DNA of 64,000 bases from the NCBI GenBank assembly GCA_011250595.1, contig JAANMP010000002.1, forward strand, positions 124,001-188,000, given 5' to 3'. Shown in pieces: positions 41,511-50,699 of the stretch. This DNA is from Bacillus sp. MM2020_1. Lineage in GTDB: Bacteria > Bacillota > Bacilli > Bacillales > Cytobacillaceae. A program made the position numbers and the translations under genes. Every line of letters starts with the position of its first letter. Position 1 is the first letter of the stretch. The notes beneath the pieces are model-generated. The model saw only the letters and a program-made list of their open reading frames with translations, searched no databases and was not told the DNA's origin.

Positions 41511-41714
41511 TGCATTTACCGGAAAAATAAAAAAAGAGCATCGGTGGTAAATGAAATAAGGCTGCATTTACCGGAAAGGGAAAAAGGAGGTTATCGTCGG
41601 TAAATGAAATGAGGTTGCATTTAGCGATAGCGGTAAAAAAGAGCATCTACGGTAAATGAAAGAGGGTTAGATTTACCGATAGGAGGAAAAAGAGGCGCTA
41701 ACGGTAAATGACAA
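41511..41714. repeat. Tandem array, 4 units of ~52 bp built on TGCATTTACCG / CGGTAAATGAAA
   Basis: Units begin at 41511, 41563, 41616 and 41668 (spacing 52, 53, 52). Each has TGCATTTACCG-like sequence, a purine-rich filler that varies, then CGGTAAATGAAA. The end of one unit and the start of the next form the hairpin CGGTAAATG...CATTTACCG. No gene is coded here. Lies between the pta terminator and lipL. Confidence 0.85.
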
Positions 41715-41803
41715 CCTCCTATTTTGACACAAGGAGATTCAGCTGTTTAATTTCACTTGATTTTGATAAAATAAGTCTATCAATTTAGTTAGGAGCCACC
41801 CAA

Positions 41804-42634
41804 ATGGAAGGTTTACTACGCCAGCCGCAGTGGCGAATCATCGATCAATCTGCTGTTGGCATTCATTTTCAGGCATTACAATCGTTTGGAACCGATGATA
41901 CCCTCTGTGCCTCGGTCGGAACGGGAGAGGCACCAGCCACAGCCAGGACCTGGGTGCACCACAAAACATGCGTCCTCGGCATTCAGGATACCAAACTGCC
42001 ATTTTTACAAGAAGGAATCGAATTCCTGCAGGAGCAAGGCTATCAGTCGATTGTCAGAAACTCGGGCGGCCTCGCTGTCGTTCTTGATGAAGGGGTCCTC
42101 AATATTTCGTTAATTTTCCCCGAGGCTGAAAAAGGGATTGATATTAACCGCGGCTATGATGCAATGTGGCAGCTGATTCAGAATATGTTTGCGGACTTTC
42201 CGCATCAGATTGAGGCAAGAGAAATAGTCGGTTCTTATTGCCCAGGAAGCTATGACCTTAGTATTGGTGGAAAAAAATTTGCGGGCATCTCCCAGCGCCG
42301 CCTTAAAAAAGGGGTCGCTGTCCAGATTTATCTTTGTGTAAATGGCAGCGGCAGGGAACGTGCTGAACTGGTCAGACAATTTTATAAACTAGGAAAACAA
42401 GAAGCGGAAACAAAATTTACATATCCGCAGATTGTCCCGGAAGTTATGGCATCGCTCGCGGAATTGCTTGGCACGGATTTCACCATCGCCGATGTGATGC
42501 TCCGTCTATTAAACCAGTTAAAGGAAAATAGTGAATTTTTATATGCAGGGCAATTGAATGAGTATGAACTGTCTTTATTTCCAGGCTATTATCAACGGGT
42601 CATTGATCGTAATGAAAAAATTGCCGCCATGTAA
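41804..42634 (+). CDS. lipL: Octanoyl-[GcvH]:protein N-octanoyltransferase LipL
   Basis: 276 aa. Moves octanoyl groups from GcvH to E2 subunits in Bacillus lipoate synthesis. BPL/LplA fold: '[20 protein letters not shown]', catalytic Cys in '[20 protein letters not shown]' and '[16 protein letters not shown]'. Same neighbour order as B. subtilis ywfL. Terminator directly follows. Confidence 0.92.
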   Translation: MEGLLRQPQWRIIDQSAVGIHFQALQSFGTDDTLCASVGTGEAPATARTWVHHKTCVLGIQDTKLPFLQEGIEFLQEQGYQSIVRNSGGLAVVLDEGVLNISLIFPEAEKGIDINRGYDAMWQLIQNMFADFPHQIEAREIVGSYCPGSYDLSIGGKKFAGISQRRLKKGVAVQIYLCVNGSGRERAELVRQFYKLGKQEAETKFTYPQIVPEVMASLAELLGTDFTIADVMLRLLNQLKENSEFLYAGQLNEYELSLFPGYYQRVIDRNEKIAAM

Positions 42635-42674
42635 AAAAGCCGCAAATCCCACTAGAGTGGATTTACGGCTTTTC
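42635..42674 (+). terminator. Terminator between lipL and rsfA
   Basis: AAAAGCCGCAAATCC arm with GGATTTACGGCTTTT (42659-42674); could serve both converging genes. Confidence 0.85.
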
Positions 42675-42716
42675 TTTTCAAAGAGATGTTGCGCTTTTGC
42701 TCTTCTCCCAGTATTT

Positions 42717-43508
42717 TTATTCCGCGACTTTCTCTAAGTTCCCGTTACGGTCCATTTTGAATTTAGTCGCCGGTCTTTCTTCTTCTTCAAATAACACAAG
42801 CTTGCGGGCGCGGTTCATGATCTTCATTAAGGTCTCGTAATCTTCTTGAATCGTTTCGGTATTCTGCTCGAGGCCTTCAATTTTAGCGGACATTTCCTCA
42901 TTTTGGCGCCTTACTTCAGCCAATTCCCTTTTTAATCTTTCATTCTCACTTTTTAATGCTTCATTTTGCAGATTGGCATGATGGAAGTTTTGCAAGTAAG
43001 TAATGACGGAATCAAGCGAAAGTCCTGTTGGATTGGCCTGTCGGTACGTTTGGACTGGCGATTGAACAGGTGCCTGTGCTTGAACGGGCGCCTGGGTTTG
43101 CATGGCTGCAGCAGGTGTTACATTGCTTTCCTCTGCCATCTCTGCTGTCATATCCGGCAGTTCAAACGAAGCCTCGAGCGGCATTTCAACTTGGACCGGC
43201 ATCGTATCAAAATCAGGTGCTCCAGTGAGTGGTGGGCTGTATAAGAGTTTTTTCTTGCCGCCTTGCTCTTTTCCTAACACTCTTTGTCTTTGTTTTCGTT
43301 GCTTTTTGGCTAATTGTAATGCTTTTTCATAGCGGTGACGGACGACGGCATTCCATCTGAACCCACACGCGGCAGAAGTACGATTCAGCTTATCGCCCAC
43401 TTCTTCAAAAGCATTCAGCTGGGTACTGCCTTCTCTTACATGCCTTAGGACAGTCTCGGCTAAAAGCAAATCATTCTCATCTGTCCATGCATCTTGACGA
43501 ACTTTCAT
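42717..43508 (-). CDS. rsfA: Prespore-specific regulator RsfA
   Basis: 263 aa. N-terminal Myb/SANT-like DNA-binding domain ('[20 protein letters not shown]', '[19 protein letters not shown]'), Gln/Pro/Ala-rich middle ('[18 protein letters not shown]'), then a coiled coil ('[20 protein letters not shown]'). In B. subtilis RsfA is made under sigma-F and tunes sigma-F genes in the forespore. Same position as ywfN. Confidence 0.9.
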   Translation of the reverse strand: MKVRQDAWTDENDLLLAETVLRHVREGSTQLNAFEEVGDKLNRTSAACGFRWNAVVRHRYEKALQLAKKQRKQRQRVLGKEQGGKKKLLYSPPLTGAPDFDTMPVQVEMPLEASFELPDMTAEMAEESNVTPAAAMQTQAPVQAQAPVQSPVQTYRQANPTGLSLDSVITYLQNFHHANLQNEALKSENERLKRELAEVRRQNEEMSAKIEGLEQNTETIQEDYETLMKIMNRARKLVLFEEEERPATKFKMDRNGNLEKVAE

Positions 43509-43780
43509 ATGTTCAACTCCCTTTTATAGTTTTTGGATGAACCCGCCAATGAATCTTGACGAGTTTTTAAAAGTTCTAGTCTTAGGATGGACAAGTTTAT
43601 GAGCCTTTATACCAAAATGGTTGCAAGGATAGTAGATTTTTTTCACGAGTTTAGTAAAGATTGCAACTTGCATTCGAAAACAAGAAATTGTAAAATACCA
43701 TAGGAGTTAATCGGATGTTTTAAGAAATCCAAGCTGGATAAAATATAGATATAGAGTGACCAAAGAAAGGGTTGTAACAA

Positions 43781-44002
43781 ATGTCTAATGAATTTCGCGT
43801 TTGTGATGATTGTCAGGCCGTGAATCTCAAGACGTTAATCCCTCGGTTGAAAGAGCTGGATCCGGATGCTGAAGTGAAAATTGGCTGCCAATCCTATTGT
43901 GGGCCTGGCCGGAAAAAGACCTTTGCCTTTGTGAATAACCGCCCCGTTGCGGCACTAACCGAAGAGGAATTAATGGAAAAAGTGAACAAAAAGATAAAAT
44001 GA
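43781..44002 (+). CDS. DUF1450 small protein with conserved cysteines
   Basis: 73 aa. '[20 protein letters not shown]' and '[20 protein letters not shown]' show two Cys pairs, as in small iron-sulfur or thioredoxin-like proteins of the YuzB/DUF1450 group. AAAGGG precedes the start, a terminator follows at the stop. No known function. Confidence 0.8.
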   Translation: MSNEFRVCDDCQAVNLKTLIPRLKELDPDAEVKIGCQSYCGPGRKKTFAFVNNRPVAALTEEELMEKVNKKIK

Positions 44003-44036
44003 TCACCTATGTTGAAGAACACAGGTGATTTTTTTT
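44002..44036 (+). terminator. Terminator of the DUF1450 gene
   Basis: ATCACCTATGTT with AACACAGGTGAT (44018-44029), one mismatch, then eight T. Confidence 0.85.
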
Positions 44037-44171
44037 CCAAACAATGTCGAAAAATCCTGTAGAATATTGCTGAAAATAGGGTGGTTTTTGGGATATAATA
44101 GGAAATATATTAGCAAAGGGCTTTGGAAGCCCCACGCACCAGGAGTAAGTTTACGAGGAAGAGGGAAGTCT

Positions 44172-45470
44172 ATGGCATATTCGGAGGAAAAACTGAGCGA
44201 AGAAAAAGTATTTAAAGACCCCGTCCACCGCTACGTCCACGTCCGTGACCTGGCCATTTGGGATTTAATTGGGACGAAAGAGTTTCAGCGCTTACGGCGC
44301 ATCAAACAGCTCGGAACGACGTTCTTAACCTTTCACGGCGCAGAGCACAGCCGCTTCAACCATTCACTAGGTGTCTATGAAATTGTCCGCCGCATCATTG
44401 ATGACGTGTTTGCAGGAAGGCCGGAGTGGAATAATAATGAGCGCCTGCTAACCCTGTGCGCGGCCCTGCTCCACGACCTCGGTCACGGCCCGTTTTCCCA
44501 TTCCTTTGAAAAAGTGTTTGATTTTGATCATGAGGATTTTACAAGGAAGATTATTCTTGGCGATACCGAAGTGAATCAGGTGCTCTTGAAGGTTGGCCAG
44601 GACTTCCCTGAAAAAGTTGCCGAAGTAATTGCGAAGACATCAGAGAAAAAGTTAGTAGTCAGCCTGATTTCCAGTCAAATTGATGCCGACCGGATGGATT
44701 ACTTGCAGCGGGACGCCTATTTTACGGGTGTAAGCTACGGTCAATTTGATATGGAACGCATCCTTCGGGTGATGCGGCCACTTGCTGATCAGGTGGTTAT
44801 TAAAAAGAGCGGGATGCATGCGGTCGAAGATTATATTATGAGCCGCTACCAGATGTATTGGCAGGTCTATTTTCATCCCGTTTCGCGCAGTGCAGAGGTC
44901 ATTTTGACAAAAATTCTCCACCGCGCCAAGCAGTTGTTTGAAGAAAACTATTCGTTTAAATATGAACCGATTCACTTTACATCGATTTTCAATGAAAAAG
45001 TAACTTTAGAAGACTATTTAAAATTAGATGAATCGGTGATTTTATATTATTTTCAAATTTGGCAGGAGGAAGTCGATCCCATTTTAAGTGACCTCTGCCG
45101 TCGATTTGTCAATCGCAATCTATTTAAGTTTGCCGAATTTGATCCTGCGAAAGAATACAAAAAGCTCGCCGAATTAGGTTCCTTATTCAAAAAGGCCGGA
45201 ATGGATCCGGAATACTATTTAGTGGTCGATTCCTCATCGGATTTACCGTATGATTTCTATCGTCCTGGGGAGGAAGAGGAACGGCTGCCGATTCATTTGT
45301 TGATGCATAATGGGGAACTCCGGGAGCTCTCGAGAGAGTCCGAGATCGTCGATGCAATTTCGGGGAAAAGAAGAACGGACCACAAGCTCTATTACCCGGC
45401 TGATTTCCTTCTCGACGACACCTGGGAAAAAGAGGTTAAAAAGCAAATCCGTGCCCTTTTAGAGTTATAG
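44172..45470 (+). CDS. ywfO: HD-domain phosphohydrolase, YwfO family
   Basis: 432 aa from the ATG at 44172 (GAGGAAGAGGG upstream); the longer frame from 44025 lacks a site and crosses the previous terminator. HD motif: 'HSRFNHSLGVYEIVRRI', 'LLHDLGHGPFSHSFE' and later 'SSQIDADRMDYLQRDA', the SAMHD1/dNTPase-like pattern. Members can degrade dNTPs or act as structural proteins; the B. subtilis and Enterococcus relatives suggest dNTP triphosphohydrolase activity. Substrate here not proven. Confidence 0.88.
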   Translation: MAYSEEKLSEEKVFKDPVHRYVHVRDLAIWDLIGTKEFQRLRRIKQLGTTFLTFHGAEHSRFNHSLGVYEIVRRIIDDVFAGRPEWNNNERLLTLCAALLHDLGHGPFSHSFEKVFDFDHEDFTRKIILGDTEVNQVLLKVGQDFPEKVAEVIAKTSEKKLVVSLISSQIDADRMDYLQRDAYFTGVSYGQFDMERILRVMRPLADQVVIKKSGMHAVEDYIMSRYQMYWQVYFHPVSRSAEVILTKILHRAKQLFEENYSFKYEPIHFTSIFNEKVTLEDYLKLDESVILYYFQIWQEEVDPILSDLCRRFVNRNLFKFAEFDPAKEYKKLAELGSLFKKAGMDPEYYLVVDSSSDLPYDFYRPGEEEERLPIHLLMHNGELRELSRESEIVDAISGKRRTDHKLYYPADFLLDDTWEKEVKKQIRALLEL

Positions 45471-45484
45471 AACGATTAACTATT

Positions 45485-45497
45485 GGTGCCTGACACC
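45485..45497 (+). repeat. Dispersed 13-mer GGTGCCTGACACC
   Basis: Exact copy 15 bp after the ywfO stop and before ywgA. Confidence 0.85.
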
Positions 45498-45537
45498 GAA
45501 TCATGATCTGTTGAAATGGAGTAGGAGATGACGAACG

Positions 45538-46041
45538 TTGTTAAATGATCACGCGAAGCTGATGCAGGCGGTTATGGTTTCCGGTGAGATTATCGGACGA
45601 AAGAAGCTGCAAAAGATGATATATATTGCAAAAAAGGTGGCCTTCCCTTTTCATGAGCGGTTCCAGTTTCATTTTTACGGCCCCTACTCAGAGGAATTGA
45701 CGTTACGGGTCGAGGAGCTTTGTAACATGGGCTTTCTCAATGAGGTGAAGGAGAAAAAGGGCGGCTATTTCCAATATCGCTACTCGCTGACGGAGCCGGG
45801 GAAAGAGTTTTTAAGTTTGAATGAGGTCGAGATGCCGTTTTTGCAGGATTGCCTTGTGGACATGAATGACCAGAATGCTAGATTCTTGGAGTTGGTTTCA
45901 ACGGTTTTATATTTTGATAATCTTCCAAAAGAAGAGGTCATGAACAAGGTGTTTACCTTAAAAGCAAGTCAGCGCTATACCAGAGCGGAAATCGATGAGG
46001 CCTATCAATATATCGAAGCGTTAAAAGGGAAAATTCAATAA
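45538..46041 (+). CDS. ywgA: YwgA-family protein
   Basis: 167 aa, soluble. 'LNDHAKLMQAVMVSGEIIGR', 'KLQKMIYIAKKVAFPFHERF' and 'FHFYGPYSEELTLRVEEL' match YwgA, which resembles the antitoxin-type Panacea/GepA helical fold in the 'KLQKMIYIAK...GPYS' part. TTG start with AGGAG 10 bases before. Conserved after ywfO in Bacillus; function unknown. Confidence 0.85.
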   Translation: MLNDHAKLMQAVMVSGEIIGRKKLQKMIYIAKKVAFPFHERFQFHFYGPYSEELTLRVEELCNMGFLNEVKEKKGGYFQYRYSLTEPGKEFLSLNEVEMPFLQDCLVDMNDQNARFLELVSTVLYFDNLPKEEVMNKVFTLKASQRYTRAEIDEAYQYIEALKGKIQ

Positions 46042-46190
46042 GTATGGTAAACATCGCTTGGACGGCCGCACTTGCGAAGAGGTCCGGGGGGTGTTTTTTG
46101 TTTTTGATTAAATCAATTCTTTTTTATTCAGGTATTTGTTATGATTTGTATAAAGAGGGGAAATCTTGATATTTGAGGAGGGCGCTCGCT

Positions 46191-46412
46191 ATGACGGGAA
46201 CAATTGCAGTTATTATGGTATTTGGAATTCCAATTACAGCTATCATCACCGGCCATTTTCAGAAACAGTCGAAAATCAAGGCTGGTATGCTGAAGGATGA
46301 GCTCGAACTTGAAAAACTCAAACATATAAATTATCTAGCTGAAACAGAAAAAATGAAGATAGAACTGGAGAAAATGAAGATTGGAAGTCCGAAAGATGAG
46401 ATAAAGTTTTAG
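46191..46412 (+). CDS. Small membrane protein with coiled-coil tail
   Basis: 73 aa from the ATG at 46191 with GAGGAGG upstream. One membrane helix at residues 3-22 ('GTIAVIMVFGIPITAIITGH'), then a highly charged helix 'DELELEKLKHINYLAETEK'. I do not recognise the family; similar short proteins in Bacillaceae have no known role. A 43-bp perfect inverted repeat follows the stop. Confidence 0.65.
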   Translation: MTGTIAVIMVFGIPITAIITGHFQKQSKIKAGMLKDELELEKLKHINYLAETEKMKIELEKMKIGSPKDEIKF

Positions 46413-46420
46413 TGAAAAAA

Positions 46421-46463
46421 GGTGTCAGGCACCATGTGAAAATTTCACATGGTGCCTGACACC
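46421..46463. repeat. Perfect 43-bp inverted repeat carrying two copies of the dispersed 13-mer
   Basis: Arms of 21 bases around a single central A: GGTGTCAGGCACC begins the left arm and GGTGCCTGACACC ends the right; between them ATGTGAAA/TTTCACAT. It could end the upstream small gene's transcript but has no T run after it. Confidence 0.88.
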
Positions 46464-46484
46464 GCTCCTTTGTTACATAGTTTA

Positions 46485-46586
46485 CTGTCTAGCTCCAGCG
46501 ACCAGCTGCTAGTGTACTTCGCCCTTTTCCCTACGATAAGTCAAAGTGCTCCAGTCCATACGCAGTTAAACAATCGCTTCCGCTTT
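46485..46586 (-). repeat. Bacillaceae intergenic repeat, family A, copy 2 (internally deleted)
   Basis: Starts CTGTCTAGCTCCAGCG, ends CGCTTCCGCTTTT, but lacks the ~39 bases between GATAAGTCAA and AGTGCTCCAG that copies 1 and 3 have. It ends at the stop of the tautomerase gene. Confidence 0.82.
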
Positions 46587-46589
46587 TCT

Positions 46590-46775
46590 TTATTGGTCGC
46601 TTTTTCTTACGCCGGCAATTCCAAGGTTGTTTTTGCTCATTTCTTCGATCATTACGTGGATGGCTTCTTTTGGTGCACCTGTTGTTTCGCTTACAGCTTC
46701 AGTTACTTTTGTAACTAATGCACGCTTCTGATCATCAGTACGTCCCTCAAGCATTTTAACGGTAACATATGGCAT
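46590..46775 (-). CDS. ywhB: 4-oxalocrotonate tautomerase family protein (YwhB)
   Basis: 61 aa, normal for this family of hexameric tautomerases. After removal of Met, Pro1 is the catalytic base: 'MPYVTVKMLEGRTDDQKRAL'. 'VTEAVSETTGAPKEAIHVMI' follows with the expected Arg and Val positions. Natural substrate unknown. AGGGAGG precedes the start. Boxed in by two repeat copies. Confidence 0.92.
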   Translation of the reverse strand: MPYVTVKMLEGRTDDQKRALVTKVTEAVSETTGAPKEAIHVMIEEMSKNNLGIAGVRKSDQ

Positions 46776-46812
46776 ATTTTTTTCCTCCCTTTAGAGCTTT
46801 TAAATTTGATTA

Positions 46813-46956
46813 CTGTCTAGCTCCAGCGCCCAACGGCTAGTGGACTTCGCTCTTTTCCCTACGATAAGTCAACATCGAATCACTTCGCTCTCCGTGTTTC
46901 CTTTATCTCAGTCAAAGCGCTCCAGTCCATACGCCGCTAAACGGGCTCTTCCGCTT
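46813..46956 (-). repeat. Bacillaceae intergenic repeat, family A, copy 3
   Basis: 144 bp, CTGTCTAGCTCCAGCGCCC to CTCTTCCGC; full length, complement of copy 1 at 28355. The gap 46776-47116 holds otherwise only AT-rich sequence. Confidence 0.85.
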
Positions 46957-47116
46957 TAAATTTAGTTTTCCACAATTCGACGAAAAGTGCAATATTCGAT
47001 GACTCTTTTGATTTTCTTTTTTGAAACCGTTTCATGTATACTAAAAGGAATAAATATAGAAAAATGGAGTCACGGCTAATCCGAAGCGTGCCATCCGTAG
47101 TGCTGGAAGGAGATAC

Positions 47117-47776
47117 GTGTTGGAGAATTTTGCTTTTCTTGCCTATCCGTTAAGTATGATTCCTTATTTGGCGATTACGCTGATGATTGCTTTTACGTTT
47201 CACGAATTTGCTCACGCGTTTGTTGCCTATAAATTTGGTGACATGACAGCGAAAAACCAAGGACGCTTGACGCTGAATCCACTCAAGCACCTTGATCCGA
47301 TTGGAACGATTTTAATTTTTATCGCCGGCTTTGGCTGGGCCCGTCCAGTACCGGTGAATCGCTTTTTCTTTAAAAAGCCACGCTTGGCAGGTATTCTTGT
47401 TTCCGTTGCAGGGCCGCTCAGCAATCTCATTTTAGCTTGTATAGGCTTTATTGTTGGGATCGGGATCAACCGGTTCGGGGTCATTGCACCTGACAGTTTC
47501 TATGATTTTCTCAATATATTTATCCGGCTCAACATCGTTCTGTTTATTTTTAACCTGTTACCCTTCCCGCCGCTCGATGGCTACCGGATTATTGAGGATT
47601 TAGCTCCGACTCGTGTACGGGCAAAAATGACCCAATATGAACAGTACGGGGCATTGATTTTCTTAATTTTAGTTTTTACACCGCTTGATAGATTTACGAT
47701 TACACCAATTTTCGGGGTGGTAATTCCGTGGGTATTGGATGGGTTAAGTAATTTCTTTAGAATGTTGTTCTTTTAG
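47117..47776 (+). CDS. ywhC: Site-2-protease-type membrane peptidase YwhC
   Basis: 219 aa, about five membrane helices. Zinc motif HExxH in 'FTFHEFAHAFVAYKFGD' and second motif 'LFIFNLLPFPPLDGYRI' (NxxPxxPxDG), the M50B signature. 'GWARPVPVNRFFFKKPR' is typical of the small M50 subgroup. GTG at 47117 with GGAAGGAG 5 bases upstream, or TTG at 47120. Substrate unknown. Confidence 0.9.
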   Translation: MLENFAFLAYPLSMIPYLAITLMIAFTFHEFAHAFVAYKFGDMTAKNQGRLTLNPLKHLDPIGTILIFIAGFGWARPVPVNRFFFKKPRLAGILVSVAGPLSNLILACIGFIVGIGINRFGVIAPDSFYDFLNIFIRLNIVLFIFNLLPFPPLDGYRIIEDLAPTRVRAKMTQYEQYGALIFLILVFTPLDRFTITPIFGVVIPWVLDGLSNFFRMLFF

Positions 47777-47791
47777 GGGGTATAAGTTTTA

Positions 47792-48307
47792 ATGGAAGAT
47801 AATAAGAAGAAACTTGGTTTTAATATTATAAAAAGTGACCCAACCGATGGTCACAAGGGCTACGGCAAAGGGGTGCTGAGTCTTGATAATGTTTCACCGG
47901 TCATCATTGATGTCAACGCAGGTGAAGCCGAAATTGATGTCGGTGCAATGCATGCCCGCAGCGTCGTCGAAAAAGGGATTAAATTTTTAAAAACGCAAGC
48001 TGAGGTTCCGAACGGGAAACCGTATTGGCTTGTTTGGGTAACGATTGACCGCAACGAAGAAGGTCCATATTACGCTGGGGTTACCGCCTGTTTCATGACG
48101 GTTGACCGCGAGATTCGACGTGGCTACAAATCCTTGCCAGAACACGTGAACCGCATGGATAAGTCGCTGAAGCGTCATATTATTGTCGACGAAATGGACG
48201 ACAATTCGAAAAAGGTGTTAGCCGATTTCCTGCGCAATCATAATGAGGTTTTATGGAACAACTCTACTGATGAGCTAAAAAAGGGTTTATTGGCTGAAAA
48301 AAATTAA
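47792..48307 (+). CDS. ywhD: YwhD-family protein
   Basis: 171 aa, soluble. 'GFNIIKSDPTDGHKGYGKGV' and 'INVDEMDD'-type C-terminal acidic stretch match YwhD; 'MHARSVVEKGIKFL' is a conserved core. Function unknown; next to ywhC and pbpG as in B. subtilis. Likely co-transcribed with ywhC (15 bp gap). Confidence 0.9.
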   Translation: MEDNKKKLGFNIIKSDPTDGHKGYGKGVLSLDNVSPVIIDVNAGEAEIDVGAMHARSVVEKGIKFLKTQAEVPNGKPYWLVWVTIDRNEEGPYYAGVTACFMTVDREIRRGYKSLPEHVNRMDKSLKRHIIVDEMDDNSKKVLADFLRNHNEVLWNNSTDELKKGLLAEKN

Positions 48308-48372
48308 AGCTTGTAGTTTTTTTGAAAAATATAGTATTATTAGCAATGTAAAAACGCTATAAAACCAGGACA

Positions 48373-48406
48373 AGAAGAGCTCCGGAGGATTTTCCGGAGC
48401 TCTTCT
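48373..48406. terminator. Bidirectional terminator between ywhD and pbpG
   Basis: AGAAGAGCTCCGGA (48373-48386) perfectly paired with TCCGGAGCTCTTCT (48393-48406). Confidence 0.85.
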
Positions 48407-48423
48407 ATTATGATCAGCTTTGG

Positions 48424-50493
48424 TTAACTCCAAGGCATGATCTTCTTATACCACGGTATTTTTCGGTTAGCTCCCTTATGATCTGCAGGTGCGGACTCAT
48501 GATTTTTGAGATGCTCCGTGCAATATTCGGTTGGTTCCGTTCCAGCGACGAAATAAGTGAACCGGCGCACCGGGCAATCCTTTGTAGCAAGCTTGCCATT
48601 CTCCGGATTGACATAAACCCCTTTGACACCTTCTTTAGGCACTTTAAACGCCTTTACGGGCTTACCTTTTAAGGCTTCTTCCATAAAATTTGCCCAGATA
48701 TTCTTGGCATACGTTTTTTCAGCAACCAACTCAATGGGTTTGCCCATATCATAGCCGGCCCAAACGGCGGTAACCAGCTGCGGTGAGTACCCAACCATCC
48801 AGCTATCCGTCTCCGTGGAGCCCGATTTACCAGCATAGGGCCTTGAAATATCCTTAATAACTGTGCTCCCTGTTACCTTGGCATATCCGTTTAACTTCGG
48901 ATCAAAAATTCCTGTCAACATTTGCGTCATGACAAAGGCCTTAGCCGGGTCGAGGACCTTTTCCGTTTCATTTTCTTTTTCAAAAATGACGTTGCCATTA
49001 TAGTCTTCCACTCTCGTAATTAAGGTTGGATTCACCTTTTTTCCACCGTTAGCAAATAGACTATAGGCATTGGCCATTTCAATAACCCGTACACCTGAAG
49101 TCCCCAATGCTAGTGACGGAACACGAGCCATTTTTGAAGAGAGGCCGAATTTCTTTGCTGTCTTGATTAACGTCTCTTCTCCTAAAAATAAATGCGTTTT
49201 GACAGCAAAAATATTATCGGAGACAGCGAGCGCCTGAGCAAGGGTGATTTCGCCGTCAGCATACTTATTGTTAAAGTTATGCGGCGTATAATCAGGCTGG
49301 CCATCATCAAAATGGAAGGTCGTAAACTCACTGCGCATCGTCGAGGATGGCGTAAATCCCTGTTCAAGGGCTGCATAATAAAGAAGCGGTTTGATGGTGG
49401 AGCCTGGCTGCCTAATCGCCTGAACAGCGCGGTTAAACGGACTCTTTTCATAATCCCTGCCACCGACCATGGCTTTGACATAGCCGTTTTTAGGATCCAT
49501 TGCCACGAGTCCGACTTGAATCTCTGATAGATTCGCGACAAATTTATGAACTTGAGTTTCCGCCGCTTCCTGCTGTTTGCGGTTAAGCGTGGTATAGACT
49601 TTCAAACCGCCGAGGGCAATCGTACGGTCATCTAAATGTAATTGATTTTTTAACGCATTTCTGACTGCATCCTGAAAATAAGGGGCGACCTTCACTTTTT
49701 GAGTGTTGTGAGCGCCGACGATGGTCAGCGGCTTCATCGCTGCATCGATGGCTTCTTTATTCTTAATATAATGATTCGTTACCATGCTTTTCAAAATAAT
49801 CGTCTGACGCTGCTTTGCATTTTCCATTGAGGCAAGCGGTGAGTAAATCCCCGGCCCCTTTGGAATTCCTGCGAGCATGCTCGCTTCTGCGAGGTTTAAG
49901 TCCTTAGCATCTTTCCCAAAATAATATTGGCTCGCCGCCTGTACCCCATAGGCCCCGTTGCCATAATAAATCGTATTTAAATAGCCTTCAAGAATTTCCT
50001 TTTTAGAATAATTCATCTCAATGCGGATCGTATAAAAAGCCTCATGGAGCTTCCGTGTCCACGTTTTATCGTGTTCAAGAAATAGATTTCGGGCATATTG
50101 CTGGGTGATCGTGCTGGCACCCTGTACTTTTGAAAAGGCTTGAATATCGGCTAAGACCGCACCGGCAATCCGCTTATAATCAAAGCCATGATGCTCGTAA
50201 AAATTTTTATCCTCAATTGAAATGGTAGCCGCAACCACATCCGGAGAAATATCCTTCAACCGGGCCCAATACCGTTTTTGTCCACTATTGCTTTCGCCAA
50301 TCAACGCCCCATCATCGGCGAAGAATAAGGTCGATTGCGGTACGGCGAGCGGCGGTGCACCGAGAATTTTTGCATAGGCAAGAATACCGAGGAAGAGGAT
50401 GAGCATGCAAATCATGCCTATCAAACTGAGGATAATCACTGCTCGCAAATATTTAATCGTCTTCCGAAACCCTTGATCCGTCATGATTTCCAC
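48424..50493 (-). CDS. pbpG: Class A penicillin-binding protein PbpG (YwhE)
   Basis: About 689 aa. One N-terminal membrane helix, glycosyltransferase domain with 'SIEDKNFYEHHGFDYKRIAG' and 'GASTITQQYARNLFLEHDKT', then transpeptidase domain: 'RQPGSTIKP' (SxxK), 'AVSDNIFAVK' (SxN) and 'YAGKSGSTETD' (KSG). Makes and crosslinks glycan; in B. subtilis PbpG is made in the forespore under sigma-F and helps start the spore cortex. I chose GTG 50493, 6 bases after GAGGTG; ATG 50484 is possible. Cys-containing C-terminal tail after the TP domain. Confidence 0.9.
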   Translation of the reverse strand: MEIMTDQGFRKTIKYLRAVIILSLIGMICMLILFLGILAYAKILGAPPLAVPQSTLFFADDGALIGESNSGQKRYWARLKDISPDVVAATISIEDKNFYEHHGFDYKRIAGAVLADIQAFSKVQGASTITQQYARNLFLEHDKTWTRKLHEAFYTIRIEMNYSKKEILEGYLNTIYYGNGAYGVQAASQYYFGKDAKDLNLAEASMLAGIPKGPGIYSPLASMENAKQRQTIILKSMVTNHYIKNKEAIDAAMKPLTIVGAHNTQKVKVAPYFQDAVRNALKNQLHLDDRTIALGGLKVYTTLNRKQQEAAETQVHKFVANLSEIQVGLVAMDPKNGYVKAMVGGRDYEKSPFNRAVQAIRQPGSTIKPLLYYAALEQGFTPSSTMRSEFTTFHFDDGQPDYTPHNFNNKYADGEITLAQALAVSDNIFAVKTHLFLGEETLIKTAKKFGLSSKMARVPSLALGTSGVRVIEMANAYSLFANGGKKVNPTLITRVEDYNGNVIFEKENETEKVLDPAKAFVMTQMLTGIFDPKLNGYAKVTGSTVIKDISRPYAGKSGSTETDSWMVGYSPQLVTAVWAGYDMGKPIELVAEKTYAKNIWANFMEEALKGKPVKAFKVPKEGVKGVYVNPENGKLATKDCPVRRFTYFVAGTEPTEYCTEHLKNHESAPADHKGANRKIPWYKKIMPWS

Positions 50494-50699
50494 TACTATC
50501 ACCTCACAGCATTTCCAGTTTTTGAAAAAATAGATAGTAATAGTATTGAAAAAATAGAGTCTTTTTAAACATTTAATGCATGATTTATTTAAATTTTGCT
50601 AGACTTTTTGGTGTGTTTGTAATTCAATAGTTTGGGTACTATAAAATTGAAGTGTAATCACTAGAGGTATAAATAGGATGAAGTGAAAGGAAGATGTAC

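Noticed and set aside
44025-44171. 49-residue N-terminal extension of the HD protein
   Set aside because: It starts inside the previous gene's terminator; the ATG at 44172 has a strong ribosome site and matches the family start.
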